A stretch of DNA of 64,000 nucleotides, taken from contig CM075183.1 of the NCBI GenBank assembly GCA_037577475.1, positions 20,289,781 to 20,353,780 on the forward strand, written 5' to 3'. Shown in pieces: positions 25,669-62,484 of the stretch. Source of the DNA: Chaunax sp. Z400. Taxonomy: Eukaryota; Chordata; Actinopteri; Lophiiformes; Chaunacidae. Position 1 is the stretch's first letter, and each line of letters begins with the position of its first letter. The notes below the pieces were generated by a model that was not told the DNA's origin, made no database searches, and saw nothing but the letters and a program-made list of their open reading frames with translations. The translations under genes and the position numbers were made by a program.

Positions 25669-26240
25669 GAGTGTGAATGAAGAGCTAGCAGTAAAAAAAA
25701 GGCAGTCAGTCTCACTAAGGAAAGCTCGTCAGTGCATCGCTTATCTTGGATGTTCAGAAGTCAAAGTGCCGATTTGGTAACAGTGGAGAGACGTCCACTC
25801 CTCATCAAACAAAACAGAAACAGAAAGAGCACTTCTGTCGACAAATGGATGTACAGCATCACATTTATGTTGCACCAACATCACAAACGTTGAGGGGAAA
25901 GAAGGGAGATTAATGAAAAATGCACTTTTGTTTTCACACATCCATCGTGGCACCTTTTTTTTTTTTTTTTTTTGCTTTCATTTTGAGGTACTTCTTAAGA
26001 AAAACAAAGAGTAAGTGTAAGATTTATTCTCATCTTTTTTTTTAGCTGTGTTGCACAGTAGCACCATTGTTTTAGTTGTAGTTTTTTTTTTTTCTGGAGG
26101 ACAATGCTCCATTGGAATTCCACCTCGTCGCCACGACAACTGTCGCTGTGACCACCCCCACTTGTCCCCCCCCCCCCCATCATCCACTCGTCTCTAGTCA
26201 CCGATCAGGTGTCCCCGGGTTTGTTGGATACCGTGTGCTG
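24540..26240 (-). other. col4a5: Probable col4a5 3'UTR
   Basis: This is minus-strand sequence following the stop codon of the NC1 exon. It contains a purine-rich GA run at about 25632-25672, T-runs at 25957-25973 and 26078-26093, and a C-run at about 26167-26178. No acceptor-flanked coding sequence is evident. A 71-codon frame at 24734-24946 on the minus strand has no recognisable homology and is treated as UTR. The extent is uncertain because several poly(A) signals are present. Confidence 0.4.
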
Positions 26241-49611
<23,371 letters not shown>

Positions 49612-52200
49612 CTGGAAAAAAGAGACAGAATTTAAAAAATCAAATAAAAGACAAACATCTCAACAATAAAAAAAAACATCCAAGTGTAATTTAAGAAAAT
49701 CTTGTTGAGAAAAAAGCCTTAAAAATGTGTCGAAAAACTAAACGGGCGAGGTTTGTAGAGGCAGTTCCTGAGAACACCGTTCAGTTAAAGACGACGGCCA
49801 CCAGGAGGCGCTGCATCATTACACTACTGCATGCTACAGGCAGCAGCTCCTCCCACAGAGGAGGAGGAAGGTGTGCATGTTTCGTCTGATGATGAGACGA
49901 TGAGTGAAGGGTCAGCGAGGAGCAAATAACAAGCAGACACTAAATAAAAAAGCTTCATCTGGAATTTATCTCCCACAAATCCTCCAGTTTTCTCAACAGT
50001 GGGGGAGGGGGGTGAGAAAGTTGTGAAGTTGACAGAAAGAATGGAGGGATGGAGGGATGGGAGTGGGAGTGCCAAGCTGCTGATTAACTTTTCCCATGCT
50101 TGTTGACTCAGCGGATGCCAGACGGGCATTGATTGCACGCATGCCAGGTGGTCAGGTTGTGAGAAAGAGGGGAAGGTCAGACCAGTCAGCGTTCTTGTGT
50201 GTCTGCAGGACCTTCTGTGTGCGTTTGTGTTGATGTTCTCAAGGCTGTGACTGATCCAAAGAGGAGATTAAGCGTCTGCTTTTCTGATTGGTCAGTGGAA
50301 AAAGGTGAAGAACGACTCTTGAAAATTTCACGACGTCTACAAATATCGTCTTTTGTGGTAAAATCCTCACATTTTGAGAAGCTGAACGCATCAAACGTTT
50401 GTGGGTCGTAATGAAGTGTTACAGCGGTGTGACGAACTCGATGGTTCACGTTCAAACGGGTCACTTTGGAGAAGTCGGTACAGGAAGTGACCTTTCTTCT
50501 CTGCCTCCGTTCTCGTCTTTAGGCGCCCCATTTACACGACAATGTTTTTACGGAAAACGGAGACGTTTTCTAAAAGTTCTGCGTTCACATCGGCATCGTT
50601 TTCAAAACGATCCCCCTACGGATCCGCAAAAATGATCAACACCACAGAACAAGATCACAGTAGTGGTTCAGCAAATCTACATTGGAGGGGCGTTAATAAA
50701 AAAAAACAGACAACATTTTCTAATTTTAATAAAAGTGGTGGATTTTTTTTATTTATTTTTTCACTTTAACATTGTGAGAAGAACTTTTTTTCCACATTCC
50801 TAAGTATTACGTATAAACTGAACTGATGGATTTTGAAAAAGTTGGTTGAATGGTTGGGTATGTAGTGAGGAAGAATTCATTAAATTTGGAGTGGATCTTT
50901 TTTTCCCAGTCTGTTTTAAACATTGGGGAAAACCTTGAGGGCTAAAAAAAAAAAGAAGAAAAAGTTATGAACACATTCGTATGAAGCCTTTATCAGAGAT
51001 CGGCAGCTGGGATGGGAACAGGTGATTTAATTTTGGTACCAATCTGCCAAGTGTGGCAGGAAATTCCAACACTTCGGAACAGCTGTTTTCCCTACACCAA
51101 AGGTTACAGACGGATCCAAGTTTTAGGTGGATGTTCTCATGGTGAAAGAATCTAAATACAGGTGTTGCACATAAATAGGAAAGTTCAGCCTTGGAGGAGG
51201 TTTATGCTCTTATTTTAGATAACGCAAGGCTTTTATACAATTTAAATTATTTAATCACTTAATAGATTAACATAATAATAATAATAATACTTAGCAATCA
51301 TATATTCCAATAATAAAAGTCAGTTTCCAGCACCAAAAATGCCAGAAAATCTCTCAAATGTGTTGTAAAGGTATGTTAGCATGTTAGCCGCCTTAACTGT
51401 TAGCATGAGGTGTTTAATGCATTTAATGAAACAGCAGGTAAAGAGTGATGCAGAAAAAGAGGAGAGGAAATGTCGGGAGTTCAAGCTGTGACATGGAGAC
51501 CTCAGCTCTCCCATGTGTTGGTCTGTATTAAGTTACCTCACATGCCTGTAAGTACTGTATATTACAACGCTCCCTGAAGGCCTCTCTATAATCCCTCCTG
51601 ACAACATGCAGCACTTTCTGTGACACAAGGTCAACATCAGACCAGGTACACAGTGATTATTATAATATAGATGTTATCTGATGGCTCTATTTGAGTGTTA
51701 AATAGGAGTCATAGTGACATCACTGACTTAACATAATAGATTCTAAAAGACTAGAGTTAATTTATTAATACAATCCATTAACCGAAAACTATTTTAATGA
51801 TTAATTTAAGATAATTGCTGAGCAGAAATTTCAAATATTTGCTGGTTTCAGTTGTTAAATGTGAGGATTTGATGCTTTTTCTCTCTTTTATATCATAAAT
51901 AGGATATTTAGGTTAGAGGCTGTTGCAAGAAACACATTCAGTCATTTTCATTATTTACTGATATTTTATAGACTTAATCATTAATCAGACCAGCATTAAT
52001 TAGTTCTGTGATCCACTTTCATAAAAATCTGTAACTTATTTATTCTTTTAGTTCTTAAACATGCAATAATAGATATATAATTTATTTTTGCAGTCAAACA
52101 CATTTATGGATTTTTAAGTTCTGTAAAGTAACATAAATTAGCACATTTATATAGAGATAGATCTGCGTGCATGTGAATACATTACATGCGTCACATTCCT

Positions 52201-52240
52201 GTGTGTCTGTGTGTGTGTGTGTGTGTGTCTGTCTGTCTGT

Positions 52241-52321
<81 letters not shown>

Positions 52322-52332
52322 TGTCTGTCTGT

Positions 52333-52405
<73 letters not shown>

Positions 52406-52424
52406 TGTCTGTCTGTCTGTCTCT

Positions 52425-52475
<51 letters not shown>

Positions 52476-52494
52476 TGTGTGTCTGTGTGTGTGT

Positions 52495-52533
<39 letters not shown>

Positions 52534-52606
52534 TGTGTGTGTGTGTGTGTGTGTGTCTGTGTGTGTGTGTGTGTGTCTGTGTGTGTGTGTGTGTGTGTCT
52601 GTGTCT

Positions 52607-52659
<53 letters not shown>

Positions 52660-52676
52660 TGTGTGTGTGTGTGTAT
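52201..52676. repeat. Compound (TG)n/(TCTG)n microsatellite
   Basis: About 475 bp of TG repeats containing three similar blocks with TCTGTCTGTCTGTCTC-type cores (near 52228, 52320 and 52405), suggesting block duplication. Cys/Val and His/Thr frames here are artefacts. Confidence 0.97.
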
Positions 52677-52938
52677 CCAGAGTTTAAACAGGTGTTAACC
52701 ACAGACTGTTAAAACCCTCCTCCATCACACAGATCTGCGTCCTGAAACGACTGCGGGGTGAAGCTCTGTCTGGATGCGGCTGCTTCTGTCTTCCTGTGAG
52801 GCTCTGAGGCTTCAGCAAGGCACTCATTACAGTCAGAGTCGAGGGTTTGATTCCGACTGACAGTAGGATGCGCTTAGACAGGATGCTGCATGTCGGCAGT
52901 ATACACCAAACAAGTACAAACTGAAGAAATGCACACAT

Positions 52939-52940
<2 letters not shown>

Positions 52941-53013
<73 letters not shown>

Positions 53014-53022
53014 TGTGTGTGT

Positions 53023-53056
<34 letters not shown>
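52941..53056. repeat. (TG)n microsatellite
   Basis: About 115 bp of nearly pure TG repeats with two TCTG interruptions. Confidence 0.97.
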
Positions 53057-53059
<3 letters not shown>

Positions 53060-55513
53060 TTTTTACAGGCTCTGAAGCTCCAGATTAGCCTCTGGTCTGC
53101 TTCAGCTCAATGCAGTCTGCGCTCCCACGCCCAGGCCTGCAGCTCAAACTCTCTTCACCTCCATCTCTCTCTTTCTCTTCACCCATCTGTTTTCCCGTTG
53201 TCTCTACACTCATCCCTCATCCACCCACCAGCGACACGAGTTCATCCAGAAAAACCATGACGAAGCTCATTTGGTCTGAGAAGGCTTTAAATCATTCATT
53301 GATGCTTTTTCTAACCCGGGACATTCTCTAAACTACAGGTAACCAAACCCCAACCCCAACCGCAACCCTAAACCCAACTGTAACCATAACGCCCCCTTGT
53401 GGGGGTCCTGAGCCCCCAGCTTTAAACCACATGGAAATTAGACGATCCTAATAAATATTGTCACAGTGATTTCTGCCTTTCAGTGTCATACATTTGAGGC
53501 AATCCCACCATTTTATGTCATTATGTGGCTGTTGTTACTTACTAGTGATAATATGAGCTAAATCAAGCCATACAATTAGAATATTTATGTTTTCACATTA
53601 GTAATCATTTATATTGACAGTAAAAAATATTCCACAGTTCTAATCAATGTCTGTGAGCTGAGGTGTTTCATTGAGGTGTATTTGTTGCTATGGTTTAAAA
53701 AGCTGCCTGCATACAGAGCTAAAGGCATCTCTCCCTCTCTGTGCTGTTCATTCCCTCTCTTCATCCACACAGCACTGACGGGGCATGTAATCCACTTAGA
53801 AAGGTCAGTGAGCTGCAGATATTTGCTCTACTCTCTCTCTCTCTCTCTCTGTCGCTATTTTCACTTTCTTTATCTTTTTCCCCTCACTCTCCTCACCTCC
53901 GTCCCACTTTTTCCATCACATCAGCGTCCCGATCAGGCCTGGGGGGGGTAAACTGCATACACTGAAGCCGGCCTGCTAACCATCACAGGAGGTAAATAAT
54001 AACAATAACAAATAATTGAATAAATAATAATTAATACATAATAATTTTGAGTATTTCCCTTCCGATGACTCGCCTTCCACTCAGGCGTGTACCGTAAATG
54101 TATTAAGTGTAATTTGGGGGGGGCTAGCTAACCAAACCTGACTGCTAGCATGTGTGTCTTAGCTAGCTAGCGAAACGCTGGGAAAATTTTTAACAATTCC
54201 AAAGAATGTGGTTGAGTTTTAATTTAATTATTTCTATTTATAATCACTTCGATAAGCTAGCTAAGTTTCTGCAGTCACCATATCAGGAAGTAAACTGGAA
54301 TCTATCAGGAAATGTTTAATGCGTAAAAGGTAGTTTGTTTGTTGGTATTAATGATATGTTAGCGGACCGTCATTTAGCATTTTAAGAGGCTAAATGACTG
54401 AACAATAGATTTAGCAAAATTGTTGCTAGCTAGTCATCTTACGCTTGTTCTTATGGTGTGTTTATCGTTAGTAACATCCACGCAAGGCCGTGAGTAGATG
54501 CAAGTAGGCACGAATGAACACCAGGCTATGCAAATAACACAAATCGCACTGTTAGCAACTTTAATTGCGACTTGTGGTTACTGCAGACTTTAAATTAGCT
54601 TGAAGCTAATTCTCCAAACTCAAAGCTAACAATTAAAAAGCTAACGTCTCTTCTGAGTAACGGCTTTCAGTCTCAAATACTGTGTCTAGTGGTTTTGAAA
54701 TGTGACGTCAACTTGGGAACTGTACAGTTTTGTGTTTCTGACACGCTAAGTTATGCTAAATGCTACCTCCAGCTATGAAAAGTAAATGTAACTTATGATT
54801 AAATTGTACTAAAAATGCAGGAAATGGCTGATTTGTTTGGTACAAACTTAAAAAGGGAAAAGGAGCTAAATCTGAACTGAATATGTAAACCAGGTGAGCG
54901 TGGGTGAGGTAAGGTGAGGAGGGGAGGGAGGAAGAGTGTGAGCGAGCGGAAGACAGCACCTGGGGATTAGACTGGCGAGACTGGAATTCCCCTGCTCATC
55001 ACAGACTGATGATTAGACACCTATACGCCCTGCCCTGGATAACACACACAGAGACACACACATGCACACTGCGGATAGACAAACACTCTAACAGTACACA
55101 CAGCTGCAACTACAGAAGAGTGCATTTAACTCTTTTGAACATCATTAATACACAAACACTCTGAGCCCTGATTTAATTACAACTAATAGCTCCTGCTTCT
55201 CAACAGTGATCTCAGCTCAGCAGTCAGCAACCGCAATCTGAAGCTAGTGCTAACGTGTTCACACACGCTACATCGCACAAACGCATGAATCTCGAACGTC
55301 TTTGGTTCTAATTCTGGTCTTATCAATATGAGCCCAGCTTGCGTGCATAACTGAGGATGTTGGTTCGTCCTGCTGTAGATGTCAGGGTGAGGTAAGGCAC
55401 TGCAAACGCCAAGAGACGCACAAAAAAAAAACTGAAACAAGAATAGGAATCACAGCTGTAACCTTTAAGATCACTGGATGTGTAACAACCGAATATTTAA
55501 ATCTATTGGATCT

Positions 55514-55650
<137 letters not shown>

Positions 55651-56380
55651 ATTGTTGGTGGTAAAGTGTAATGCATTTTCACGCATTTAAAACAAGTGAG
55701 TATGATGCATTATTATTGAGTTGTGTATATGTGAGTATAGGTAATAATAAAAAATAATAGTCATAAATGATTATGAATGCATTATAATGCACTATGAATG
55801 TCTGCATAATGGATTATAGATGTAGTCTTAATAGAAAGTGTTGCCCAAATATCCCATCTATGCTCTCAAGACAATAAAAGGATGATTTATGTGCATTTAT
55901 TTAACAATTATTCATGATAAAAAAAAACACCTAAACAATATCAGTAGAATTAGATTTTTTTGTTCATTTGTATTATTTTTGCAATCAATAAAATGTAATA
56001 TAGTGTGTTTGTAATTTTGTTTATGTCTGAGTTGCACCATTAATGGTGAAAATATGGAAAATGGAATTTCTTGCAGGCTTTAATGTGAAAAAAAAGAAAA
56101 GTGGAATGTGTTAAAAAAAAAGGGGAAAAAAGGTGGATTACGTTATTGTGCTAGCATCATTAGCATCCCCGTTCATGGGTTCATGGTTGTGTGTCTATGT
56201 TCATGCTGCTGCAGAGAGGGCTCTGAGCCCATGACCCCTTTCATCGCTGCTGGGCTCCGACTACTTCAAGGTGCTGACGCCCCATGAGAGACGATCAAAC
56301 CAAATATTTTCACTTCCACAAAAAAAAAAAAACCCAACCATGTGTCTGTTGTGACCAACTGGCTCTTTGGAAGAGGAAGA

Positions 56381-56399
56381 CCCCCCCCCCCCCCCCCCC
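56381..56399. repeat. C19 homopolymer
   Basis: Run of 19 C residues in the presumed col4a5 intron 1, prone to length error. Confidence 0.95.
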
Positions 56400-56711
56400 A
56401 ACCGATCTCTAACACACAACATGCCGACGTGCCACAGGAATTCCATTGATATTCCTTGGAATTCTTTTTCTTCCCGATGCAGTTTTCTCTCTCCTCTCTC
56501 CTCTCTTTTGATTTGGTCTAATGAATGTTGACCCCCTGTGACCTCCCACTGGGAGGAATCAGGAAGTTCACCACCATCTCTGCACCGCCTACAAACAAAG
56601 AGTTCATAACAGCACTTTGATGTCAGGAGCAGACCTTCTGAAGACATGGATGACGCTGTAAATGCTGCATGGAGTCACTTTCATGTTTATGCATCTTCTT
56701 CTCTTGTTTAG

Positions 56712-56778
56712 GAGGAAGCTGCGGCGCTGCTTCGTCACGATGCTCCAGAAGAAACTTCCCCTTTCACTCAGCATTGGG
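56712..56778 (+). other. Possible plus-strand exon flanked by splice sites
   Basis: A CTTCTTCTCTTGTTTAG acceptor (AG at 56710-56711) precedes 67 bases that are open in all three frames and have mixed composition. A consensus GTGAGT donor follows (GT at 56779-56780). The most protein-like frame has basic residues then leucines. It does not match collagen IV or IRS. It could be an untranslated or non-coding exon, or chance. Confidence 0.2.
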
Positions 56779-58589
56779 GTGAGTCGATCTTTGAATGCCC
56801 CTTCAGTGTCTGTATAACAGTCAAGCCTGCTGAAACACTCTGCTTTACATTTGCAGACCCTCATCACCATACATCTGTAAAAACACACACCTCAACCCAT
56901 GTTGTGCGTTTTCATCTCTCAACTTGCACTGACCCATAAATGAAACATGCACCCAAGGGTTTCATGCTGTTAATGAGCGAACAGATGAAGGTGGTGCGTT
57001 CAGGGGACTCAGTCTTTCTCTTACATTTAACACCAGTAACCAAACGTTCCTCATCTTCCTCTCCCACGGACACTTTGCAGGGAGCGTTTGGCTTCCCTAA
57101 ATCCTGACCTTCCAGATGGGACTTAATCTAAACAGGCCCTGAGACTGAGAGGTAAACACACACACACACACTCTCTGCATCAGTATGGGAACTGAATCAA
57201 GGGTGAGAACCCTGAACCTGATGAGAGGTTTTCACACCACAGGTCTGTGTTTTGTTTATCCAGGTTTTAACCAGTTCAGCTGCATCAGTTCTGATCCTCT
57301 GGGCTACTTAAAGGTACAGAAAGCTACAAAATCCTGAGAAAAGCTGACGACTCCTATAAAAACATGCTGTAGAAAATAATCCATAATTAATATTGATTTA
57401 AGTTAAGAACAATTTAAGCTGTGTTCTAAAGAATATAATAAGAAAAAAGCACTTTTAGTTCCTATATTATTAAAAAATGTTGGGGCTTTTTCTTGCTTCA
57501 CTTTGCTGCAAAAGGATTTTTAAGTTCTTATATTAAAGGAATCAATTACAAACGGTGCATTTTACAGGTTTGAAAACCTAAAAATGTGTGCAGAACATGC
57601 AAATATGCATTGCTAATACATGTATTTGTTCAAAATAATGTCCTCATGTGAATCTTCTAACTAAGGGGGGGGGGTGAATTCCTTCCTCTGGGAGACATGA
57701 CAACCCCTCCTCACCCTGCCCCGCCCTGCACAGGTTTAAACACGCCCGTCTGCCTCTCTCTGCAACGCTCCACATACATCACCGCTTGGCACGCTGCACC
57801 GTAGCTACGGGCAACAAGAAATTAGAGAGGGGGGGGGGGGGGTGGCAGGCTGCCAGCTGAATACCTGGATGTGTGCAGCCTGAGGATAGACGGAGACAAT
57901 GGAGGGTTGGATGGGAGGAGGGAAGAAAAAAATGTGAAAGAGGAAAGAGAAGGAGGTGAGAACTGAAATATGCTTTAAAATCATCAATAAGATCATTCAG
58001 GATTTGTGCTTCATTATGGATGCATTCAGGTTCAGTCGGACAAACTGAAAATAAACAAATCTGTGCTTCTACTTCAGGATTTTTTCATGCAATCCTGAAC
58101 CTTTTTAAAATTTTAATCTAACTGGAGAAAAAAATAATATCAAATCTGTCGTCTTTCTCTGCTCCTGTAGCAGGAAGTAGAAATAGGGTAAAAAAAATTT
58201 TTTTTAAAAACTCATCTGAGCTATCAATCCAAACAAAAACCAAAACCAAAATTAGCCTGTTTACCTTTAAACATAAAGGTGTTTAGACATCTGCATAAAC
58301 CTTGGAGCAAACGGCAAACCGTTACATGCCTCCGTAAACCAAACATCGAGGCCTGCATACCAGAAGTATGTCGCTATTTAGATGAGCTGCAGCCTGGCCT
58401 CAATATTTACCCAGAAGGCACTGCTGTAGACAAAACAAGATAGCAGTGGATGTCCTGATACTGTATCTGTGGAACACATGACCCCTCTGTGCTCATTACT
58501 GAGGATGTTGAGAGGGTAATGAGTGCAAAAAAGGCAGCAGCCAAAAATACGTTTACACCTGAAGGATATTAGTGTTTATAGGCGCTTTT

Positions 58590-58890
58590 ATTTTCTGATT
58601 TTAGCGCCAGCTGCAAGGTCTTGGTGCACGATCCCTGTTCAGACTCATCCTGAACGTGTTGGATGGGGTTCAGATCAGGCCTCTGTGCAGACCTGTCAGG
58701 CTCTTTGACGCCAAACAGCGCAAAGATGTTGTTTCTTTAATATACCTGGCTTTGTGCAGAGATGATATTGCTATGTTGAAACAGGAAAAGGCATTCCCAG
58801 AACTACTGCCGCAAAGTTGGAATCCCTTTAAGGCCTAAAGAGGTCAGCTGGAGCGTCCACATACTTTTGGCCATGAGGTATTTCGTGCAA
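58590..58890 (-). mobile_element. Tc1/mariner transposon relic
   Basis: On the minus strand an Arg-Pro-Asp-Leu-Asn-Pro-Ile-Gln-His-Val motif (about 58649-58685) corresponds to the SPDLNPIE.. segment of Tc1-type DDE transposases. The plus-strand phrases GGGTTCAGATCAGGCCTCTG, GCTTTGTGCA, AGTTGGAATCCC and GTCCACATACTTTTGGCC follow the order of a teleost Tc1-like element, including its terminal sequence. The copy is internally deleted and full of stops, so inactive. Confidence 0.7.
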
Positions 58891-59334
58891 ACCATGCTTC
58901 TACTTCTTCTCCACCTGTAGTTCCTCTCCTCCGCCACAGGAAGGCAGTAACAAGAGGAGGAAACATGCAGGAAACACTGACAACAAGCATCTCAGTCACA
59001 ATACAGACGTCAGACTAAACATTATTCAGACCTTCATGAATCAAAACACAACAAAACGATATCTTACTAGTTTTTTAGAATCTAATGCATCAATAAACTA
59101 AGACTTTAAGCTACCATCAGGTCAGAATGACTGGAAGTCTTTGCTACAGTTTCAGAGGTGTGATTTCCTGCAGCAGTTAGATTCTGAACATGCTCTCAAC
59201 ACGTCCTGAGTGTCTGATCAGATCTCATGAAGAGGCAGGTAACAGCAGGCTCCTGCTCTGCCTGAACATCCTCACTGAAACAGCAGCTTTTTAGTATCTG
59301 TGCACTAAAAAAGATGCTGGACTGACTTTTTTTT

Positions 59335-59575
59335 CATCTGATATTTTGGTCTATTATATATTTTTCATATTATTATTTTTCAGCTGATATTTCATTCTAT
59401 TATATATTTTGACATGTTTTAAATGATTATTTTTCATCTGATATTTTAGTCTATTATATATTTTAATATTTTTTTATATTATTATTTATCATCTGATATT
59501 TTAGTCTATTATATATTTTTATATTTTATTATTATTTTTCATCTGATATTTCATTCTATTACATATATTATTACT
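59335..59575. repeat. AT-rich tandem repeat, ~46-55-bp unit
   Basis: Five copies start with CATCTGATATTT or CAGCTGATATTT at 59335, 59381, 59435, 59490 and 59540, each followed by a TCTATTATATATTTT-like half. Copies vary in length and are moderately diverged. Confidence 0.85.
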
Positions 59576-60699
59576 ACTATATCATCTTAGAAAGTTTGCT
59601 GTCATAATCTCGTGTCTCCAGATGATCTTGTAACCATCTTTACTTTATCCTCAGTTAATCAACTTTATTTTTATTGTCTTTTTTTGCACCGTTTAGATAG
59701 TTTAACTTATGACATGTGGGAATTTCACAGATAAAAGAACTTTTAATTCTCTTTTTTCTATAGCATACCATTATAATTTAAGTTAACAACATCTAATTGT
59801 TTTAGCTGAATCAAAAGGGTCCTCAATGCTTTACGGCTGGCCAAATGTTTGCCTTTAATATTTTCTACCTCCAGCTTTGGTAACTGTTTATCTTCCTCTA
59901 TCTTCTACCTGTTTATCTCTTCACCTGCTCAGTTCATCTTGCTTTATCCTTCTCCTCTGCTCTCTCTCTCTCTCCCTCCGTCCCTCCACCCATCTCTTCT
60001 TCTTCTTCTCTCTTTCTGTACCGTGACAGATGTCTGATATTCCCTGTTGTTCCGACCGGCGGGGGTCTTATTTGTCTAGAGGAGACGAGGAATGCCATAC
60101 AAACACACAAAAACACACATAGGAAAGCACGAAGGTCTGCTGAGAACGTTGTCTAATGCAAAAACTAAAGTTTTAGTAAAAGTACAGCCCAATACAGTCA
60201 TTACTGCAGTGAAGATTGAAGAGTTCATATAATAATGAGCATTTAGGTTATTAAGGAGGCCTTAATTAAACAATTCATATTCAATATATTAATATATCAA
60301 TATATGTAGCCATTAACGATGAAAAAACATCCCAACATATGCTTCAAAAACGCACAACAAACCCCTTTTTTGCACCACCTTTCCCTAAAAACGTCCCTAA
60401 AACATTATTCCAGGCTGAAAGAAGGGGCAAAATAAAAGTGAATAAGAAGAGGTAAATAATAACAAACATCAAATAAACAAACAGGCATCGACTCAGGTGA
60501 CTTTCCCCCATGTGACAAACGCTCCATCAAAAACCTGCACCTTATTCTGTGCTGCTGAACTTTATCCTCCGGCTGCCTGCTGAAGGCTTAGCTGCATACC
60601 AGCCACTACACTGACCTGGGATTAACTACGACCAGCCTCCACCTGAGGAACACACATCACAGATTTACTCTCAACACTCCCATCGACCGCCTGTCCCGT

Positions 60700-61010
60700 C
60701 AGGGTTTGGGGTTCACTTTATTACTTCCTGTTTTATTTTGAAAAATTCCTTTCCCACTGTTGAGTTTTTCACTTCACACTTCTTACATTTGTCTTCCCTT
60801 CCTGGAATATTTAGTAAATTGTCTTCCCCTCTTTCTTTACCAGTTCATTGTACATCATTCCTTGTGTGCCACACCTTTTCGCCTTTACTTTGACTCCCTG
60901 GACTTCCTGTCCCTGGATTTTTTTTGCTTCCTGGACACCTTGTGTCTTAGCTCTTCAGGTTCCAGCACCTATTCTACCGCGTTCAGGTCTAAACAGGTTT
61001 TAAACATGTC
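60700..61010 (+). repeat. Dispersed pyrimidine-rich repeat, copy C
   Basis: It contains CTTCCTGTTTTATTTTGA at 60724-60741, differing from copies A and B by one base. T/C-rich phrases ending in ggtctaaacaggtttt follow. A long frame at 60760-61122 falls in the repeat and is not regarded as a gene. Confidence 0.5.
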
Positions 61011-61681
61011 AAGCAGCCAGATGATGATGATGAACTATAGCTGGGGAGCATGGTGGAGTGTTTATCGGCTAAAAGGCCAAATATTTCCTTCTGAAGTCGG
61101 TGGAGACCAAAGATGGAGCTAAAAGCAGAGAGAATATTGATCTTATAACAGAAACGTGTTGAGTGGTACTTTCTAGATGTATGAAGAGGGAACAGTTTTC
61201 TAACAAGTTCTCCATGAAAGCACTAAAACTACTTGGATAAAGGTCTGGAAACATTTTGGCATCAACGTCCCGCTGCCTCCGCCTTTGGTCCTGAGAGATG
61301 GAGGAGTCATAATTCAGGAAAATACATTCTCCTATTGTCCGTCAGCCAAGGTGTGAACGACGGAAATGATGAAATACTTCTGTAACTCATCTTTCAATTC
61401 TAAACTTGTCCAGATGCCGAATCGGCACAAGTACATAAACGGTAATGCAGTAACTATATCCTCTGAAATATGTAAAGAAACAGTTAGTCATAATGTTTGG
61501 CCCCACGTTTTTCCCATGTGGTCTTTTGGGGGGGGGGGAGCCCCACTTCCTCTGCAGGAGAATGATGAAAGAAACAGGTGACCGAAATGGACGAGAGAGC
61601 ATTAAAAGTAGTGAGGGAACGAGAGAGAGAGATAAAAACAGAGAAGAAGAGAGAACCAGACATCCTCCTTCACCACCTAAG

Positions 61682-61718
61682 GTGTGTGTGTGTGTGTGTC
61701 TGTCTGTGAGTGTCTGTG

Positions 61719-61759
<41 letters not shown>

Positions 61760-62268
61760 CTGTGTGTGTCTGTGTGTGTGTGTGTGTGTCTGTGTGTGTG
61801 TGTCTGTGTGTGTCTGTGTGTGTGTGTGTGTGTCTGTGTGTGTCTGTGTGTGTGTGTGTGTCTGTGTGTGTGTGTCTGTGTTTGTCTGTGTGTGTGTGTC
61901 TGTGTGTGTGTGTCTGTGTTTGTCTGTGTGTGTGTGTCTGTGTGTGTGTGTCTGTGTTTGTCTGTGTGTGTGTGTCTGTGTGTGTGTGTCTGTGTGTGTG
62001 TGTGTGTGTGTGTCTGTGTGTGTGTGTGTGTGTCTGTCTGTGTGTGTGTGTGTGTGTGTCTCTGTGTGTGTGTGTGTGTGTGTCTGTGTGTGTGTGTCTG
62101 TCTGTGTGTGTCTGTGTGTGTGAGTGTCTGTCTGTGAGTGTCTGTGTGTGTGTGTGTGTGTTTGTGAGTGTGTGTGTGAGTGTGTGTGTCTGTGTGTGTG
62201 CGTGTGTGTGTGTGTCTGTCTGTGTCTGTCTGTGTCTGTCTGTGTCTGTGTGTGTCTGTGTGTGTGAC
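61682..62268. repeat. Long compound (TG)n microsatellite
   Basis: About 590 bp of TG repeats with TCTG, TTTG and GAG interruptions. A roughly 45-bp higher-order unit (TCTGTGTTTGTCTG plus flanking TG) repeats three times near 61875-61975. Confidence 0.97.
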
Positions 62269-62369
62269 TCAGTCAAAACAGCTTTCTGCTCGGCTGAAAG
62301 CAGCTCTTAGGACTTCCGTCTGTGGGCGCCCACATACTACATGTTAAGCACACGGAGCTGTGATCGACT

Positions 62370-62386
62370 GTGTGTGTGTGTGTGTG

Positions 62387-62454
<68 letters not shown>

Positions 62455-62484
62455 TGGTGTGTGTGTGTGTGTGTGTTGTGTGTT
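62370..62484. repeat. (TG)n microsatellite
   Basis: About 115 bp of TG repeats interrupted by TTG and GGTGG, about 100 bp beyond the 61682-62268 array. Confidence 0.96.

Noticed and set aside
49824..50138. Minus-strand frame with a signal-peptide-like segment (Met-Lys-Leu-Phe-Tyr-Leu-Val) as col4a5 exon 1
   Set aside because: No phase-0 donor follows at a suitable distance, the intron would be only about 200 bp, and the residues after the hydrophobic core do not resemble collagen IV N-termini.
52796..52880. Second tRNA-like SINE, from GGGTTTGATTCC
   Set aside because: Only the B-box-like stretch is convincing; no A-box at proper spacing and no repeat body were identified.
60760..61122. 120-codon plus-strand frame
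   Set aside because: It overlaps dispersed repeat copy C and has composition driven by T/C-rich repeat sequence.
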